A DNA stretch of 64,000 bases from Azospirillum sp. TSH64 (GTDB lineage Bacteria > Pseudomonadota > Alphaproteobacteria > Azospirillales > Azospirillaceae). The stretch lies in contig NZ_LGQW01000015.1 in NCBI RefSeq assembly GCF_003116035.1, forward strand, positions 2,825,805 through 2,889,804, given 5' to 3'. The notes under the pieces are model-generated. The model had not been told where the DNA came from and did not search any database. It saw nothing but the letters and a program-made list of their open reading frames with translations. The translations under genes and the position numbers were made by a program. Below are positions 27,151 through 36,499 of the stretch, one piece after another. The number at the start of each line of letters is the position of its first letter. Positions within the stretch are counted from its first letter, which is position 1.

Positions 27151-28320
27151 TTACGAGACCAGCGCCGCGTCCTTCTCCGCGATGACGTTGGCGATGGCGG
27201 CGCGTTCGGCGGCGGTCAAGCGCAGGCTGGCGCTCTTCAGCTGGCCACAGGCGGCCATGATGTCCTCGCCGCGCGGGGTGCGGACCGGGCTGGCATAGCC
27301 GGCATTGTTGACGATGTCGCCGAAGACCTGGATCGCCTTTGCGGTCGACCGCTCATAGGGAGCGCCCGGCCATTCGTTGAAGGGGATCAGATTGATCTTG
27401 GCCGGAACGCCTTCCAGCAGCTTGACCAGTGCCCGCGCATCGGCCGGCGTGTCGTTGATCCCCTTCAGCATCACATATTCGAAGGTGATGCGGCGGGCGT
27501 TCGACAGGCCCGGATAGTTCCGGCAGGCGTCCATCAGCTCGCGCAGCGGGTATTTGCGGTTGATGGGCATGATGATGTCGCGCAGCTCGTCGGTCACCGC
27601 GTGCAGGCTGACCGCGAGGTTCACGTTCAGCTCCTGGCCGCAGCGCTCCATCATCGGCACGACGCCGGAGGTCGACAGGGTGATGCGCCGCTTGGAGATC
27701 GAGATGCCGTCGCCGTCCATCACGATCTTCAACGCCTTGGCAACGTTGTCGTAATTGAACAGCGGTTCGCCCATGCCCATCATGACGATGTTGGACAGCA
27801 TGCGCCCGTCGGGCGGCGCCGGCCATTCGCCCAGCATGTCGCGCGCCAGCATCACCTGCGCCACGATCTCCGCCGCGTCCAGGTTGCGCACCAGACGCTG
27901 CGTGCCGGTGTGGCAGAAGCGGCAGGTCAGCGTGCAGCCGACCTGGGAGGAGACGCAGAGCGTGCCGCGATCCTCCTCGGGGATGTGGACGCTCTCCACC
28001 TCCTGCCCGTCGGGCATGCGCAGCAGCCACTTACGGGTGCCGTCCGCCGACTTGAGATCCGTCACCACCGTCGGCCGCGCCACGATATAGGCGTCGGCCA
28101 GCTTTTCCCGCACCGGCTTGGCCAGCGTGGTCATCTCGGTGAAATCGGTGGAGCCGCGGTGGTAGAGCCAGTGCCAGAGCTGGCGGGCCCGGAACTTTTC
28201 CAGGCCGATCGACAGCATCTCGGCTTCCAGCTCTTCGCGGGACAGGCCGACAAGGTTCTTGCGTCCGTCGGCATCGGTCGCCGGCAGAACGAAGGCGGAG
28301 GCATGATTGGAGGCGCTCAT
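27151..28320 (-). CDS. rlmN: Dual-specificity 23S rRNA/tRNA adenine C2-methyltransferase
   Basis: A 389-residue radical SAM enzyme that methylates C2 of A2503 in 23S rRNA and A37 in some tRNAs. The cluster motif CTLTCRFC (CxxxCxxC) is near residue 120. [28 protein letters not shown] and [19 protein letters not shown] follow. The second catalytic cysteine, which carries the methyl group, is in [10 protein letters not shown] near residue 362. The length is typical. ATG 28320 gives the usual start; an in-frame ATG at 28341 is an alternative. A small inverted repeat GGCCC/GGGCC (28321-28339) lies just before the start. Confidence 0.97.
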   Translation of the reverse strand: MSASNHASAFVLPATDADGRKNLVGLSREELEAEMLSIGLEKFRARQLWHWLYHRGSTDFTEMTTLAKPVREKLADAYIVARPTVVTDLKSADGTRKWLLRMPDGQEVESVHIPEEDRGTLCVSSQVGCTLTCRFCHTGTQRLVRNLDAAEIVAQVMLARDMLGEWPAPPDGRMLSNIVMMGMGEPLFNYDNVAKALKIVMDGDGISISKRRITLSTSGVVPMMERCGQELNVNLAVSLHAVTDELRDIIMPINRKYPLRELMDACRNYPGLSNARRITFEYVMLKGINDTPADARALVKLLEGVPAKINLIPFNEWPGAPYERSTAKAIQVFGDIVNNAGYASPVRTPRGEDIMAACGQLKSASLRLTAAERAAIANVIAEKDAALVS

Positions 28321-28398
28321 GGCCCCATTACATAGGGCCATGAGCGCGCGGAGTCAAAAGACTCGAAGGCAAAAAGACCAAGTAATCCGCTGCGGCGA

Positions 28399-28965
28399 TC
28401 AGCGCTTCACGCCGCAGGCCTCGTTGATGGCGTCATAGGCCTGCCCGACGCCGGCCAGGCTGTAGGTGTCGGTCGTCTTGGTGCCACGGCCGGACACGCC
28501 CTTCACCACCATCTGCTTGCCGTTGCGCAACGCCGCGGTCACGGTGCGGTCGGCGTCGGCATCGCGGGCCCAGGCGGTCTCGCCATCGGTGAACAGCTTG
28601 AAGTCCTTGCCGTCGATGCTGACCTCGGCCTCGCTGCCCTTCTTGAACGGATAGCCGACGATGACGCTGACGACGTCAAGGGCCTTTTCCGCCGGGCGGT
28701 GGGTGACCAGCGTGTAGATGTCGCCGCGCTTCGCCTTCGGCTCCGACTTCTTGGGCTGGCTGGAGATGTAGCACACCTTCTGGCCCTTCTCCTCGAACAG
28801 GAACGCGTTCCAGTCCTTGAAGGTGCCGAGGTGGCGCGGGTCGGCCGCGGCGGCCGGCGCGGCGGTCATGCCGGCGGCCAGAAAGCCGGCGGCGAGGATG
28901 GAAGAGACGACAGAACCGGCAAAGACGGCCCCGGCAAATCGGCGGACGGCGTTGGGAAGCAACAT
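28399..28965 (-). CDS. Invasion-associated locus B (IalB) family secreted protein
   Basis: A 188-residue exported protein. The signal peptide covers about residues 1-41 (VVSSILAAGFLAAGM, cleavage near PAAAADP). The mature part has FKDWNAFLFEEKGQKVCYIS, SEPKAKRGDIYTLVTHRPAE, a GYPFKKGSEAEVSIDGKDF strand and WARDADADRTVTAALRNG, the pattern of alphaproteobacterial IalB-type beta-rich periplasmic proteins. Bartonella IalB is linked to host-cell invasion, but the family is widespread in free-living bacteria and its biochemical role is unclear. ATG 28965 starts the signal peptide; the rlmN gene follows 78 bases downstream. Confidence 0.82.
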   Translation of the reverse strand: MLLPNAVRRFAGAVFAGSVVSSILAAGFLAAGMTAAPAAAADPRHLGTFKDWNAFLFEEKGQKVCYISSQPKKSEPKAKRGDIYTLVTHRPAEKALDVVSVIVGYPFKKGSEAEVSIDGKDFKLFTDGETAWARDADADRTVTAALRNGKQMVVKGVSGRGTKTTDTYSLAGVGQAYDAINEACGVKR

Positions 28966-29197
28966 CGGTCTTGCGTCTGCTCGTTGTTGGTCCGTGGGGT
29001 GCGGGCGGACACTACCCCAAACGGACTGACCATTCCAAGACCGCCGGGCCGGTGCAGGGTCGTTTCTCACAGGCCGCCCTGCTCGCCGCGTGACATTTTG
29101 ACACGCATAAGCACAATGGAGGGTCATAAACTTGCCGCTGGCGTAACCAGGGGTTCACGCTATACCTGCGCCCGGCATGAATGCGACGGGGACTGGC

Positions 29198-29572
29198 ATG
29201 GCCAAGCTGCTGGTGGTGGACGACGATCCGGTCACGCGCAATCTGATCCGCGCGATCCTGACCCGCGAAGGCCATGACCTGACCCTGTGCTCCAGCGCCC
29301 CGGAAGCCATCGGTATCCTTTACGTCCAACAGTTCGACCTCGTCCTCACCGACATCATCATGCCGGACCATGACGGGTTCGAGGTCATCAAGGCCGCGCG
29401 GACGCTGCGTCCGGAGATGCCGGTCGTCATCCTGTCGGCCATCGACGACAAGGTGCCGGCCGAACTGACATCCGCCGCCTTCGCCAAGCTGGGCGTGTCG
29501 CGTGTCATCTCCAAGCCGGTCAATCCCGGCCTGCTGGCTTCGGAGCTGTTGGCAGCACTTGTCGCCGGTTGA
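29198..29572 (+). CDS. Single-domain response regulator (receiver)
   Basis: A 124-residue CheY-like receiver. It has LLVVDDDPVTRNLI with the acidic pair near residue 8, the phosphoacceptor aspartate in LVLTDIIMPDHDGFEV near 53, the serine of VILSAIDD near 82 and the lysine in VISKPVNPG near 106. There is no output domain, so it acts through protein contacts or as a phosphate shuttle. ATG 29198 is favoured over 29177 because GGGGA sits just before it. It lies 65 bases before the HD-domain regulator, so the two probably act together (inference). Confidence 0.92.
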   Translation: MAKLLVVDDDPVTRNLIRAILTREGHDLTLCSSAPEAIGILYVQQFDLVLTDIIMPDHDGFEVIKAARTLRPEMPVVILSAIDDKVPAELTSAAFAKLGVSRVISKPVNPGLLASELLAALVAG

Positions 29573-29637
29573 ATGAATCGTGCAATGGGATTACTTTGCC
29601 GGACGCGCACCGCAGACGCGCAACCGCTGGGAATGCC

Positions 29638-31299
29638 ATGCTCCACGACGATGCACGGCCGGAGATGGCCGATCCGGTCGCCAAACCACCTTTCAAGGTT
29701 CTGGTCGTCGATTCCGATCCGTCGCTGCTGGCCAAGGCACGGTCGGCGCTGGAGGGGCTGTCGATCGACGGCGCCGGGGTCGAGCTGACCGGCGCCACCT
29801 CCGCTGCCGAGGCGCGCGACGCCCTGCAGCGGCATCCCGACACCGCCCTGATCCTGCTGGAAACCGCGCTTGAAGGCCCGAAGGCGGGGTTGGAGCTGGT
29901 GGCCTATCTGCGGCGCGAACTGGGCAACCAGCGCACCCGCATCCTGGTCTGCACCGATGAACGGGAGGACGAAGCCGGGAACGGGGATACGGGAAGCGAG
30001 GATGAGGCCATCGCCGCCAACGACGTCGGCGACTGGCGGGTCAAAGCGGAGCTGACGCCGCGCGCCCTGCGCACCGCCGTTGCTGGCCAGCTGCGCACCT
30101 TCGCCAGCCTCCAGACGCTGGCGGCGGGGCGCAAGGGGCTGGCCCGCATGCTGGTGGCCACCACCGGCCTCTTGGAGATGCGCACGCCCGACGTGCTGTT
30201 TCCCAACATCCTGCCGCGCGTCGTCGGACTGCTCGGCATCGGCCACCATGCGCTTCTGTGCATCCAGGGCGACACTCTGCCGCGCGACCGCAAGATCCGC
30301 GTGCGCGCCTCCACCGGCCGCTTCGCCAAGTGGAAGGACGTGGAGGTCGCGGAGCTTGGCGAGCCGCGGGTGGAGGCGGCGCTGGAGCGGCTGTCGCCCA
30401 GCAGCGAGACGATCATCGAGCCGGATTTCTGTGCGCTGCGCCTGCGCGCCAACGGCGGCATCACCGGCATGATCTATGTCGAGGGCCGCAACGACGGCAC
30501 CGCCCGCGAATGGCAGCTGATGGAGCTGTTCCGCAACAAATGTTCCATCGCCTTCGAAAACGCCCTGCTGATCGAGGAACTGAACACCTCGCAGAAGGCC
30601 ACCGTCCTGGCGATGGGCGCGCTGGCCGAATACAAGGACAACGCCGCCACCGGCCATCTCCAGCGCATCGAGAAGCTGGTGGGCTCCATCGCCCGCGAGT
30701 TGCACCAACGCGAGAAGTTCCGGGACGAGCTTGATGCCGACTTCGTCGAGAAGGTCGGGCTGGCGGCCCTGCTGCACGATGTCGGCATGCTGAGCGTGTC
30801 GGACGAGACGCTGGGCATGCCGGGCGAGCTGACCGGCATCGACATGCAGATGATCCAGCGCCACACCGAGATCGGCCACCGCATCCTGGCCGAGGCGGCG
30901 GTGCCGCTGCGTGGCCGGTCGCTGCTGTCCATCGCGGCGGAGATCGCGCGCTACCATCACGAACGCTACGACGGATCGGGCTATCAGGAGGGTCTGCGCG
31001 GCAGCGCCATCCCCATCGGCGCCCGCATCATGGCGGTGGCCGACGTGTTCGACGCGCTGATCACCAGCCGCCAGTACCGCAGCGCCTGGGCGGTGGAGGA
31101 TGCGATGGCCTGGATCGTCGAACGGTCGGGCCGCGACTTCGACCCCGACGTCGTCGATGCCTTCGTGCACGTTGTCCGCCGTTTCCAGACCGACGACCCT
31201 GGCTGGTTCCCAAAGGCGGGGGGTGGCCACGGCATGCTGGGCGGCGCCATCGGCCGCAAGCTGCGCGCCCTGTTCGGCCGCCGGGCGGAGGCGATGTAG
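29638..31299 (+). CDS. Receiver-like / DUF3369 / HD-GYP-type regulator
   Basis: About 553 residues. A receiver-like domain (about 18-150) begins FKVLVVDSDPSLLAK, but the phosphoacceptor position reads ALILLETALEG, with Glu in place of Asp. A DUF3369/GAF-like segment (about 165-330) follows, then an HD domain (about 345-520) with LLHDVGMLSV, RHTEIGHRIL, ARYHHERYDGSGYQEGL and ARIMAVADVFDAL. In active HD-GYP phosphodiesterases the motifs are HDxGK and GYP; here they are HDVGM and GYQ, so metal ligands remain but c-di-GMP hydrolysis is uncertain. ATG 29638 follows GGGAATG; the frame is open to a TTG at 29569. It lies downstream of a lone receiver. Confidence 0.88.
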   Translation: MLHDDARPEMADPVAKPPFKVLVVDSDPSLLAKARSALEGLSIDGAGVELTGATSAAEARDALQRHPDTALILLETALEGPKAGLELVAYLRRELGNQRTRILVCTDEREDEAGNGDTGSEDEAIAANDVGDWRVKAELTPRALRTAVAGQLRTFASLQTLAAGRKGLARMLVATTGLLEMRTPDVLFPNILPRVVGLLGIGHHALLCIQGDTLPRDRKIRVRASTGRFAKWKDVEVAELGEPRVEAALERLSPSSETIIEPDFCALRLRANGGITGMIYVEGRNDGTAREWQLMELFRNKCSIAFENALLIEELNTSQKATVLAMGALAEYKDNAATGHLQRIEKLVGSIARELHQREKFRDELDADFVEKVGLAALLHDVGMLSVSDETLGMPGELTGIDMQMIQRHTEIGHRILAEAAVPLRGRSLLSIAAEIARYHHERYDGSGYQEGLRGSAIPIGARIMAVADVFDALITSRQYRSAWAVEDAMAWIVERSGRDFDPDVVDAFVHVVRRFQTDDPGWFPKAGGGHGMLGGAIGRKLRALFGRRAEAM

Positions 31300-31433
31300 C
31301 CTCCCCCAGGGAGGGCATGGAAGCGCGCGTCACTTTGGCAGGATTTGGACGCCCATCGGCACTTGCGCCACTCACCCCGGCGCACGAAGCCCGCTATTCT
31401 CCCCGGCACATCGCCCAAGCCGGAGACTGTGCC

Positions 31434-31682
31434 ATGCTGGACCTGCGCCCCAATTGTGAATGCTGCGACCGCGACCTGCCGCCCGAGGCGACGGACGCCT
31501 ATATCTGTTCCTTTGAATGCACCTTCTGCGCCGATTGCCGCGCCCGGCTGCCGGGGGAGCGCTGCCCGAACTGCGGGGGCGAGCTGGTGCGGCGGCCGAT
31601 CCGCCCGGTGGCGAAGCTGGCGGCCAACCCGCCGTCGGCCACGCGCATCGTGAAGCCGAACGGCTGCACCCCGCTGTTCTAG
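31434..31682 (+). CDS. DUF1272 zinc-ribbon-like protein
   Basis: An 82-residue protein starting MLDLRPNCECCDRDLPPEAT, with further cysteines in ICSFECTFCADC and RCPNCGGEL. This set of Cys pairs is the DUF1272 signature and implies zinc binding. The C-terminal RRPIRPVAKLAANPP tail is basic. The function of the family is unknown. The frame is open from 31317, but the family begins at the MLDLRPNCE methionine, ATG 31434. Confidence 0.88.
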   Translation: MLDLRPNCECCDRDLPPEATDAYICSFECTFCADCRARLPGERCPNCGGELVRRPIRPVAKLAANPPSATRIVKPNGCTPLF

Positions 31683-31805
31683 CCCTGACGGATCGAAGGC
31701 CCGGATCGGCAGTGCTGTCGCTGGCGTTCGCCGCGCAAATCGGCCAGACTGGCGCCATCGCTCCCGGGGATCCGCCCCCGGACGGAGCGCAGGGACCGTC
31801 GCAGC

Positions 31806-32441
31806 ATGCTCACGCTCTACAGCTTTCCCACGCCCAACGGACGCAAGGCCTCCATCCTGCTGGAGGAGTTGGGACTGCCCTACACCGTCCACCGTGTCGA
31901 TCTGGCCGCCGGCGAGAACAAGCGGCCGGACTTTCTGGCGGTCAGCCCGATCACCAAAATCCCGGCGCTGGCGGAAGAGCTTCCGGGCGGCCGGATGCGG
32001 CGCCTGTTCGGCTCCGGCGCCATCCTGCTGCATTTCGCCGAGCGCACTGGCCGGCTGCTGCCCGAGGATGAGGACGAGCGGGCCGAGGCGATGAGCTGGT
32101 TCATGCTGGGCATCAGCGACCTCGGCCCCACCGCCATTGACATGCAGCGCTTCGCCGCCCGCTCTCCTGACCGCATCCCCCATGCCATCGACCTGTACAA
32201 GGGCGAGCTGATGCGCTGCTATGCGGCGCTGGAGGAGCGGCTGGGCGCGGCGGAGCATTTGGCCGGCGCCTCCTACTCCATCGCCGACATCGCCTGCTTC
32301 CCCTTCATCGCCGCCGCGGCGGTGGCGGGCGGCGGATTGCTGGAACGCTTCCCCAACCTGAAGCGCTGGCACGACACCGTCGCCACAAGGCCGGCGGTCC
32401 AGCGCGGAATGTCGGTGCCCGATCTGGCCGCTTCCGGCTGA
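31806..32441 (+). CDS. Glutathione S-transferase family protein
   Basis: A 211-residue GST. The thioredoxin-like N-terminal domain starts MLTLYSFPTPNGRKASILLE, has NKRPDFLAVSPITKIPAL around the cis-proline and FGSGAILLHFAERTG where the usual ESxAI glutathione contact occurs. The helical C-terminal domain has YSIADIACFPFI near residue 155. The N-terminal TPNGRK and ENKRPDF pattern is like Ure2p/YghU-type nu-class GSTs that act as disulfide reductases, but the exact class is inferred. It follows DUF1272 and precedes the M20 hydrolase, with no evident functional link. Confidence 0.88.
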   Translation: MLTLYSFPTPNGRKASILLEELGLPYTVHRVDLAAGENKRPDFLAVSPITKIPALAEELPGGRMRRLFGSGAILLHFAERTGRLLPEDEDERAEAMSWFMLGISDLGPTAIDMQRFAARSPDRIPHAIDLYKGELMRCYAALEERLGAAEHLAGASYSIADIACFPFIAAAAVAGGGLLERFPNLKRWHDTVATRPAVQRGMSVPDLAASG

Positions 32442-32522
32442 GCGGACGATCCTCGCCCCTCAGCCGTCCTCACCCGGTTTTCCCCGAACGTCCTCCGGCC
32501 GTTCCAACCAGACGTCAGAGAC

Positions 32523-33704
32523 ATGCCGATCAACAACCGCATCGCCGCCTTCCAGGACGACATGACCGCGTGGCGGCGCGACATCCACGCCCACCCGGAA
32601 CTGGGGTTCGAGGAAAAGCGGACCTCCGACATCGTCGCCACGAAGTTGGCGGAGTTTGGCATCGCGGTGCATCGCGGCCTGGGCGGGACCGGCGTGGTCG
32701 GCACGCTGACGGGGCTGGGCACCGGCAGCGGCCGGACCATCGGGCTGCGCGCCGACATGGACGCGTTGCCGATGCCGGAGGCCAACGACTTCGACCATGC
32801 CTCGCGCCATGCCGGCAAGATGCACGCCTGCGGCCATGACGGGCACACCACCATGCTGCTGGGTGCCGCCCGCTATCTGGCGGAGACCCGCAACTTCGAC
32901 GGCACCGTCCACTTCATCTTCCAGCCGGCCGAGGAAGGCCTGGGTGGGGCGAAGCGGATGATCGACGACGGGCTGTTCCGGCAGTTCGACTGCGAGCAGG
33001 TCTATGGCCTGCACAATTGGCCGGAGCTGCCGGCCGGCCGGATCGCCGTTCATCCCGGCCCGGTGATGGCCGCGGCCAACCAGTTCGAAATCCATGTGAC
33101 CGGCCACGGCGCCCACGCCGCCATGCCCCATCGCGGCATCGACCCGGTCCTGGTGTCGGCCCACATCATCACCGCAGCGCAGAGCCTGGTCAGCCGCGGC
33201 ACCAACCCGGCCGAGAGTGCCGTCGTGTCGATCACGGTGGTGGAGGCCGGGACCGCGGCCAACGTCATCCCCGACAGCGCGCGGATGCGCGGCACCATGC
33301 GCACCTTCTCGGAAGAGAACCACAGCCGCATCCAGGAGCAGTTCGGCCGCCTCGTCTCCAGCATCGCCGAAGGTCTGGGTGCCACGGCGGAGTTGCGCTT
33401 CCGCCCCGGCTATCCCGCCACGGTCAACAGCGAGCCGGAGGCGCGCATCGCCGCCGCTGCCGCCGCCAAGGTGGTTGGCGAGGAGAATGTCGTCTGGGCG
33501 CCGGACCCGACCATGGCGGCGGAGGATTTCGGCTATATGCTGAAGGAGCGGCCGGGTGCCTACATCTGGCTCGGCCATGGCGGCCATCTTGGATCCTCCT
33601 GCCGTCTGCACAACCCGCATTACGACTTCAACGACGCGATCCTGACCACCGGCGCCAGCTATTGGGCGTCGCTGGTCGAGACGATCCTGCCGCGGAGCGC
33701 CTGA
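32523..33704 (+). CDS. M20-family amidohydrolase (hippurate hydrolase type)
   Basis: A 393-residue metallopeptidase-fold amidohydrolase. RRDIHAHPELGFEEKRTSD is near residue 18; ADMDALPMPE and ACGHDGHTTMLLGAA (metal Cys/His) are near 80-120; FQPAEEGLGGAKRMIDDG has the catalytic glutamate near 140. The dimerisation domain follows (GHGAHAAMPHRGIDP) and the last metal histidine is in LHNPHYDFND near 362. Family members hydrolyse N-acyl amino acids such as hippurate, N-acetyl- or indole-3-acetyl-amino acids. The substrate is not determined. The lipoprotein gene starts seven bases after the stop. Confidence 0.93.
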   Translation: MPINNRIAAFQDDMTAWRRDIHAHPELGFEEKRTSDIVATKLAEFGIAVHRGLGGTGVVGTLTGLGTGSGRTIGLRADMDALPMPEANDFDHASRHAGKMHACGHDGHTTMLLGAARYLAETRNFDGTVHFIFQPAEEGLGGAKRMIDDGLFRQFDCEQVYGLHNWPELPAGRIAVHPGPVMAAANQFEIHVTGHGAHAAMPHRGIDPVLVSAHIITAAQSLVSRGTNPAESAVVSITVVEAGTAANVIPDSARMRGTMRTFSEENHSRIQEQFGRLVSSIAEGLGATAELRFRPGYPATVNSEPEARIAAAAAAKVVGEENVVWAPDPTMAAEDFGYMLKERPGAYIWLGHGGHLGSSCRLHNPHYDFNDAILTTGASYWASLVETILPRSA

Positions 33705-33711
33705 CCGTCCC

Positions 33712-34203
33712 ATGAAGCTGCCGTCCCGTCCCCGCCAGATCCCACATCCAATCCCGCATCTGATCCCGCTGCTGTTCGCCCCTGCCCTTCTGCTGGCCTC
33801 CTGCCAGGGCGGCAACGACCGCGCCGACGGCAATCTGCTGCCGGCGCAGGCGGAGGCCGGCACCGTCTGGCAGGGCGACCACAGCAGCGCCGCCGAGCGC
33901 GCCTATGTCGTCGCCCGCGACTCCGGCGAATGGTCGGCATTGTGGGCGCGGGTCGGCGAACCGGCCCCGTCCTCCTTGCCCGGCGGGCGGATGGCGGTGG
34001 CGGTGTTCCTGGGGCCGCGCGACAGCGCCGGCTACGGCGTCGCCATCGACAGCGTGCAGCAGAAGGGCGCCGACCTGATCGTCGGCTATCACGAGATGGT
34101 GCCCGGCCCCGCCCAGGCGGTGGCGCAGATGCGCACCAGCCCCTACGCCATCCGCCTGCTGCCCGGCACGGCGGGGACGCCGAAGTTCGTTCGGGGGAAG
34201 TAG
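33712..34203 (+). CDS. PrcB-domain-like lipoprotein
   Basis: A 163-residue protein with a lipoprotein signal: basic N-terminus, a hydrophobic stretch IPLLFAPALLLAS and lipobox LLASC at about residues 27-31. The mature domain resembles the PrcB C-terminal domain: SGEWSALWARVGEP, MAVAVFLGPRDSAGYGVAID, LIVGYHEMVPGPA and QMRTSPYAIRLLPG. In Treponema PrcB belongs to a protease complex; elsewhere the role is unknown. It is likely anchored to the periplasmic face of a membrane. It is close behind the amidohydrolase and may be cotranscribed. Confidence 0.72.
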   Translation: MKLPSRPRQIPHPIPHLIPLLFAPALLLASCQGGNDRADGNLLPAQAEAGTVWQGDHSSAAERAYVVARDSGEWSALWARVGEPAPSSLPGGRMAVAVFLGPRDSAGYGVAIDSVQQKGADLIVGYHEMVPGPAQAVAQMRTSPYAIRLLPGTAGTPKFVRGK

Positions 34204-34233
34204 AAGGCGGGAGGTGGCGTCAGACCGCCACCT

Positions 34234-35979
34234 TCACCGCGGCATCTGCCACGGCAACTCCCCGCCGACCAGCTTGCCGGCATCCGCCGACGGCAGCGGG
34301 CGGGCGAAGTGATAGCCCTGGCCGTAATCGCAGGCCAGCGCCCGCAGCAGATTGGCGTCGGCGCTGGTCTCGATGCCCTCGGCGATGACGTCGAAGCCCA
34401 GCAGGCGCGCCAGATCCATGATGATGCGGACGATGGCGCGGTTTTCCTCCGACTGGTGCATGGCGGAAACGAAGGAGCGGTCGACCTTCAGGCTGTCGAT
34501 GGGCAGCTTGTGCAGATAGGACAGCGACGAATAGCCGGTGCCGAAATCGTCGATCGACAGCTTGATGCCCAGCGCCCGCAAGTCGCGCAGCAGGCGGATC
34601 GACTGTTCCGCCTTGTCCATGACGGCACTTTCCGTCAGCTCCAGCTTGATCCAGGACGGCTCCACCCCGGTCTCGCGCAGAACCTCGCGCACGACCTGGA
34701 CGAAGTTGGGATCGGACAGCTGGTGGGTGGACAGGTTGACGCTCATGAACAGCGGGGCGGAGCCCGGTTCGCGGCGGTCCTGCCACTCCGCGATCTGCAA
34801 GCAGGCCTGCCGCAGCACCCAGGTGCCGAGCGACACGACCAGACCGGTGCTCTCGGCGATGGGGATGAAGATGCCGGGCGGGATGTTGCCGCGTTCCGGG
34901 TGGTTCCAGCGCATCAGCGCCTCGAACCCCGCCAGCCCGCCGGTCACCATCTCCACGATCGGCTGATAGGCGACCCACAGGTCGCTGCCGCCGTCCAATG
35001 CGCTGCGCAGGTCATGCTCCAGCCGCACCTGCTCGACCACATGGGAGTGCATCGCCGGGTCGAACCAGGCCTGCCGCCCGCCGCCCTGTTCACGGGCGCG
35101 GGCGGTGGCGATCTCGGCATCGCGCAGCACGTCGTCGGGCCGTTCGTGGGTCGGCGCCGCGATGGCGACGCCGATGCTGGCGGACAGGAACACCGTACCG
35201 CCCGAACTGGAGCGGGCCGAGCGCACCACCGCCGCCAGCTCCTCGATGGCGCCCTCCAGCACCGGCCGGTCGCAGGCGCCGCCGGCCAGCATGGCGAAGG
35301 CATGGTCGCTGACGCGGGCGATCAGGTCGAAGGCGGCGGCCTGCGCCGCCATCCGCTGGGCCAGACCGTCCAGCACCTCGTTGGCGAAGCCCTGGCCCAT
35401 GCTGCTGCGGATTTCCGCGAAACGGTCGATGTCCAGGATGACGAGGGTGAAGGGCTCGCCCATGTTGCGGTAGTCCGCCATGTGCTTCAGCAGCATCAGG
35501 CGGTTGGCCAGCCCGGTCACCGGGTCGTAATAGGCGAGGCGGAACAGGTCGTCCTGCACCTGACGGCGTTCGGTCATGTCCTGCAGGATGACGAAGTAGC
35601 CGGCGATGGCGCCGTCTTCCGCCCGGTGCGGCGCATGAAGCCGCGTGACGTAACGCTGCTGCCCGTCGGCCTGGGTGATCCAGCCTTCCGTCTGCACCGT
35701 CTCGCCCGCCAGCGCGCGCTTGGCCGCCCCGACGGTGTTGCGCAGTTGGTCCTGCCCCAGCAGGTCGCCGATGGTGGTGCCGACCGCCTTCTCCAGAGTT
35801 GTCCCCATCATCTCCAGATAGGCGCGGTTGGCATAGATGTGCCGCCTCTGCGGGTCCATCAACGCGACCTTCACCGTCATGGCGTCGAGAATCTGACGCA
35901 GGGCGTCGAGCCCCGGCGCGCCGGATGTGGCACCCGATAAAGCGTCGGCCAGCGCGGTGATTCGGGGATCAGGACTCAT
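34234..35979 (-). CDS. Cytosolic PAS-GGDEF-EAL protein, probable c-di-GMP phosphodiesterase
   Basis: A 581-residue protein without membrane segments. PAS is at about residues 22-140 (AMTVKVALMDPQRRHIYANR), GGDEF-like at about 150-305 and EAL at about 320-570. The GGDEF signature has decayed to ARVSDHAFAML and its inhibitory site is not evident, so cyclase activity is unlikely. The EAL domain keeps FEALMRWNHP, MSVNLSTHQL, KLELTESAVMD, DDFGTGYSSLSYLHKLP and VIAEGIET, consistent with an active phosphodiesterase. It probably senses a cytosolic signal through PAS. It is divergent from the usp gene across a 520-bp AT-richer gap. Confidence 0.9.
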   Translation of the reverse strand: MSPDPRITALADALSGATSGAPGLDALRQILDAMTVKVALMDPQRRHIYANRAYLEMMGTTLEKAVGTTIGDLLGQDQLRNTVGAAKRALAGETVQTEGWITQADGQQRYVTRLHAPHRAEDGAIAGYFVILQDMTERRQVQDDLFRLAYYDPVTGLANRLMLLKHMADYRNMGEPFTLVILDIDRFAEIRSSMGQGFANEVLDGLAQRMAAQAAAFDLIARVSDHAFAMLAGGACDRPVLEGAIEELAAVVRSARSSSGGTVFLSASIGVAIAAPTHERPDDVLRDAEIATARAREQGGGRQAWFDPAMHSHVVEQVRLEHDLRSALDGGSDLWVAYQPIVEMVTGGLAGFEALMRWNHPERGNIPPGIFIPIAESTGLVVSLGTWVLRQACLQIAEWQDRREPGSAPLFMSVNLSTHQLSDPNFVQVVREVLRETGVEPSWIKLELTESAVMDKAEQSIRLLRDLRALGIKLSIDDFGTGYSSLSYLHKLPIDSLKVDRSFVSAMHQSEENRAIVRIIMDLARLLGFDVIAEGIETSADANLLRALACDYGQGYHFARPLPSADAGKLVGGELPWQMPR

Positions 35980-36499
35980 GGCGAGGATAGAGTGGGGTAC
36001 TCATCAGGAAATCGATACCCAACACTTACGCGAAGTGTCACCCGCCCGTCAAAACCAAAGCTGCCTTAGTGCAACAGAGCTTGAACGTTTCTATAGCCGA
36101 TCCATCGGAGACACGGCTGCATATCCATGGGCATATCATAGTATTCATTCAAGCGCGGGTTGCACCACCGCCGAACGCACAATCCCGCTTTTCTGTTTCT
36201 CACTGTGCGAATAGAGGAATGGGTTTCGTTTTCTATCGGGGTGTCTGCGGCCTGCGATTGCATCTCAAGTCGAATGTTCGGCGGACAATCAGTCTTGTGC
36301 GGTGCAGGAACGCGGCAAAGGCATGGCTGTGCCCTGTAATGGAAGGACATCGGCGGGCAGGCGCGGATTTATACTGCCAAGACAAGTGGGGACAACGACG
36401 TCGAGGATGTCGCCCGACCCGGCGCCGCCTTGCCGCAAATCCCATGATGAAAAGCCCCAATGACGGGCAACCATCACCATTCTGGGCAGGAACCACGCC
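35980..36499. other. Long AT-richer intergenic region
   Basis: These 520 bases separate the EAL gene from the usp gene and are clearly less GC-rich than the rest of the window, especially 36000-36330. No convincing gene is present: the longest plus frame (36069-36602) runs into usp out of phase and has an unusual Cys/His/Arg-rich composition. ACACTT (36022-36027) and AAGTGT (36033-36038) form a small palindrome about 45 bp before the EAL start. Promoters of both divergent genes should be here. Confidence 0.5.

Noticed and set aside
28321..28339. GGCCC/GGGCC stem before rlmN as a regulatory hairpin
   Set aside because: Only five base pairs in very GC-rich sequence; chance is likely.
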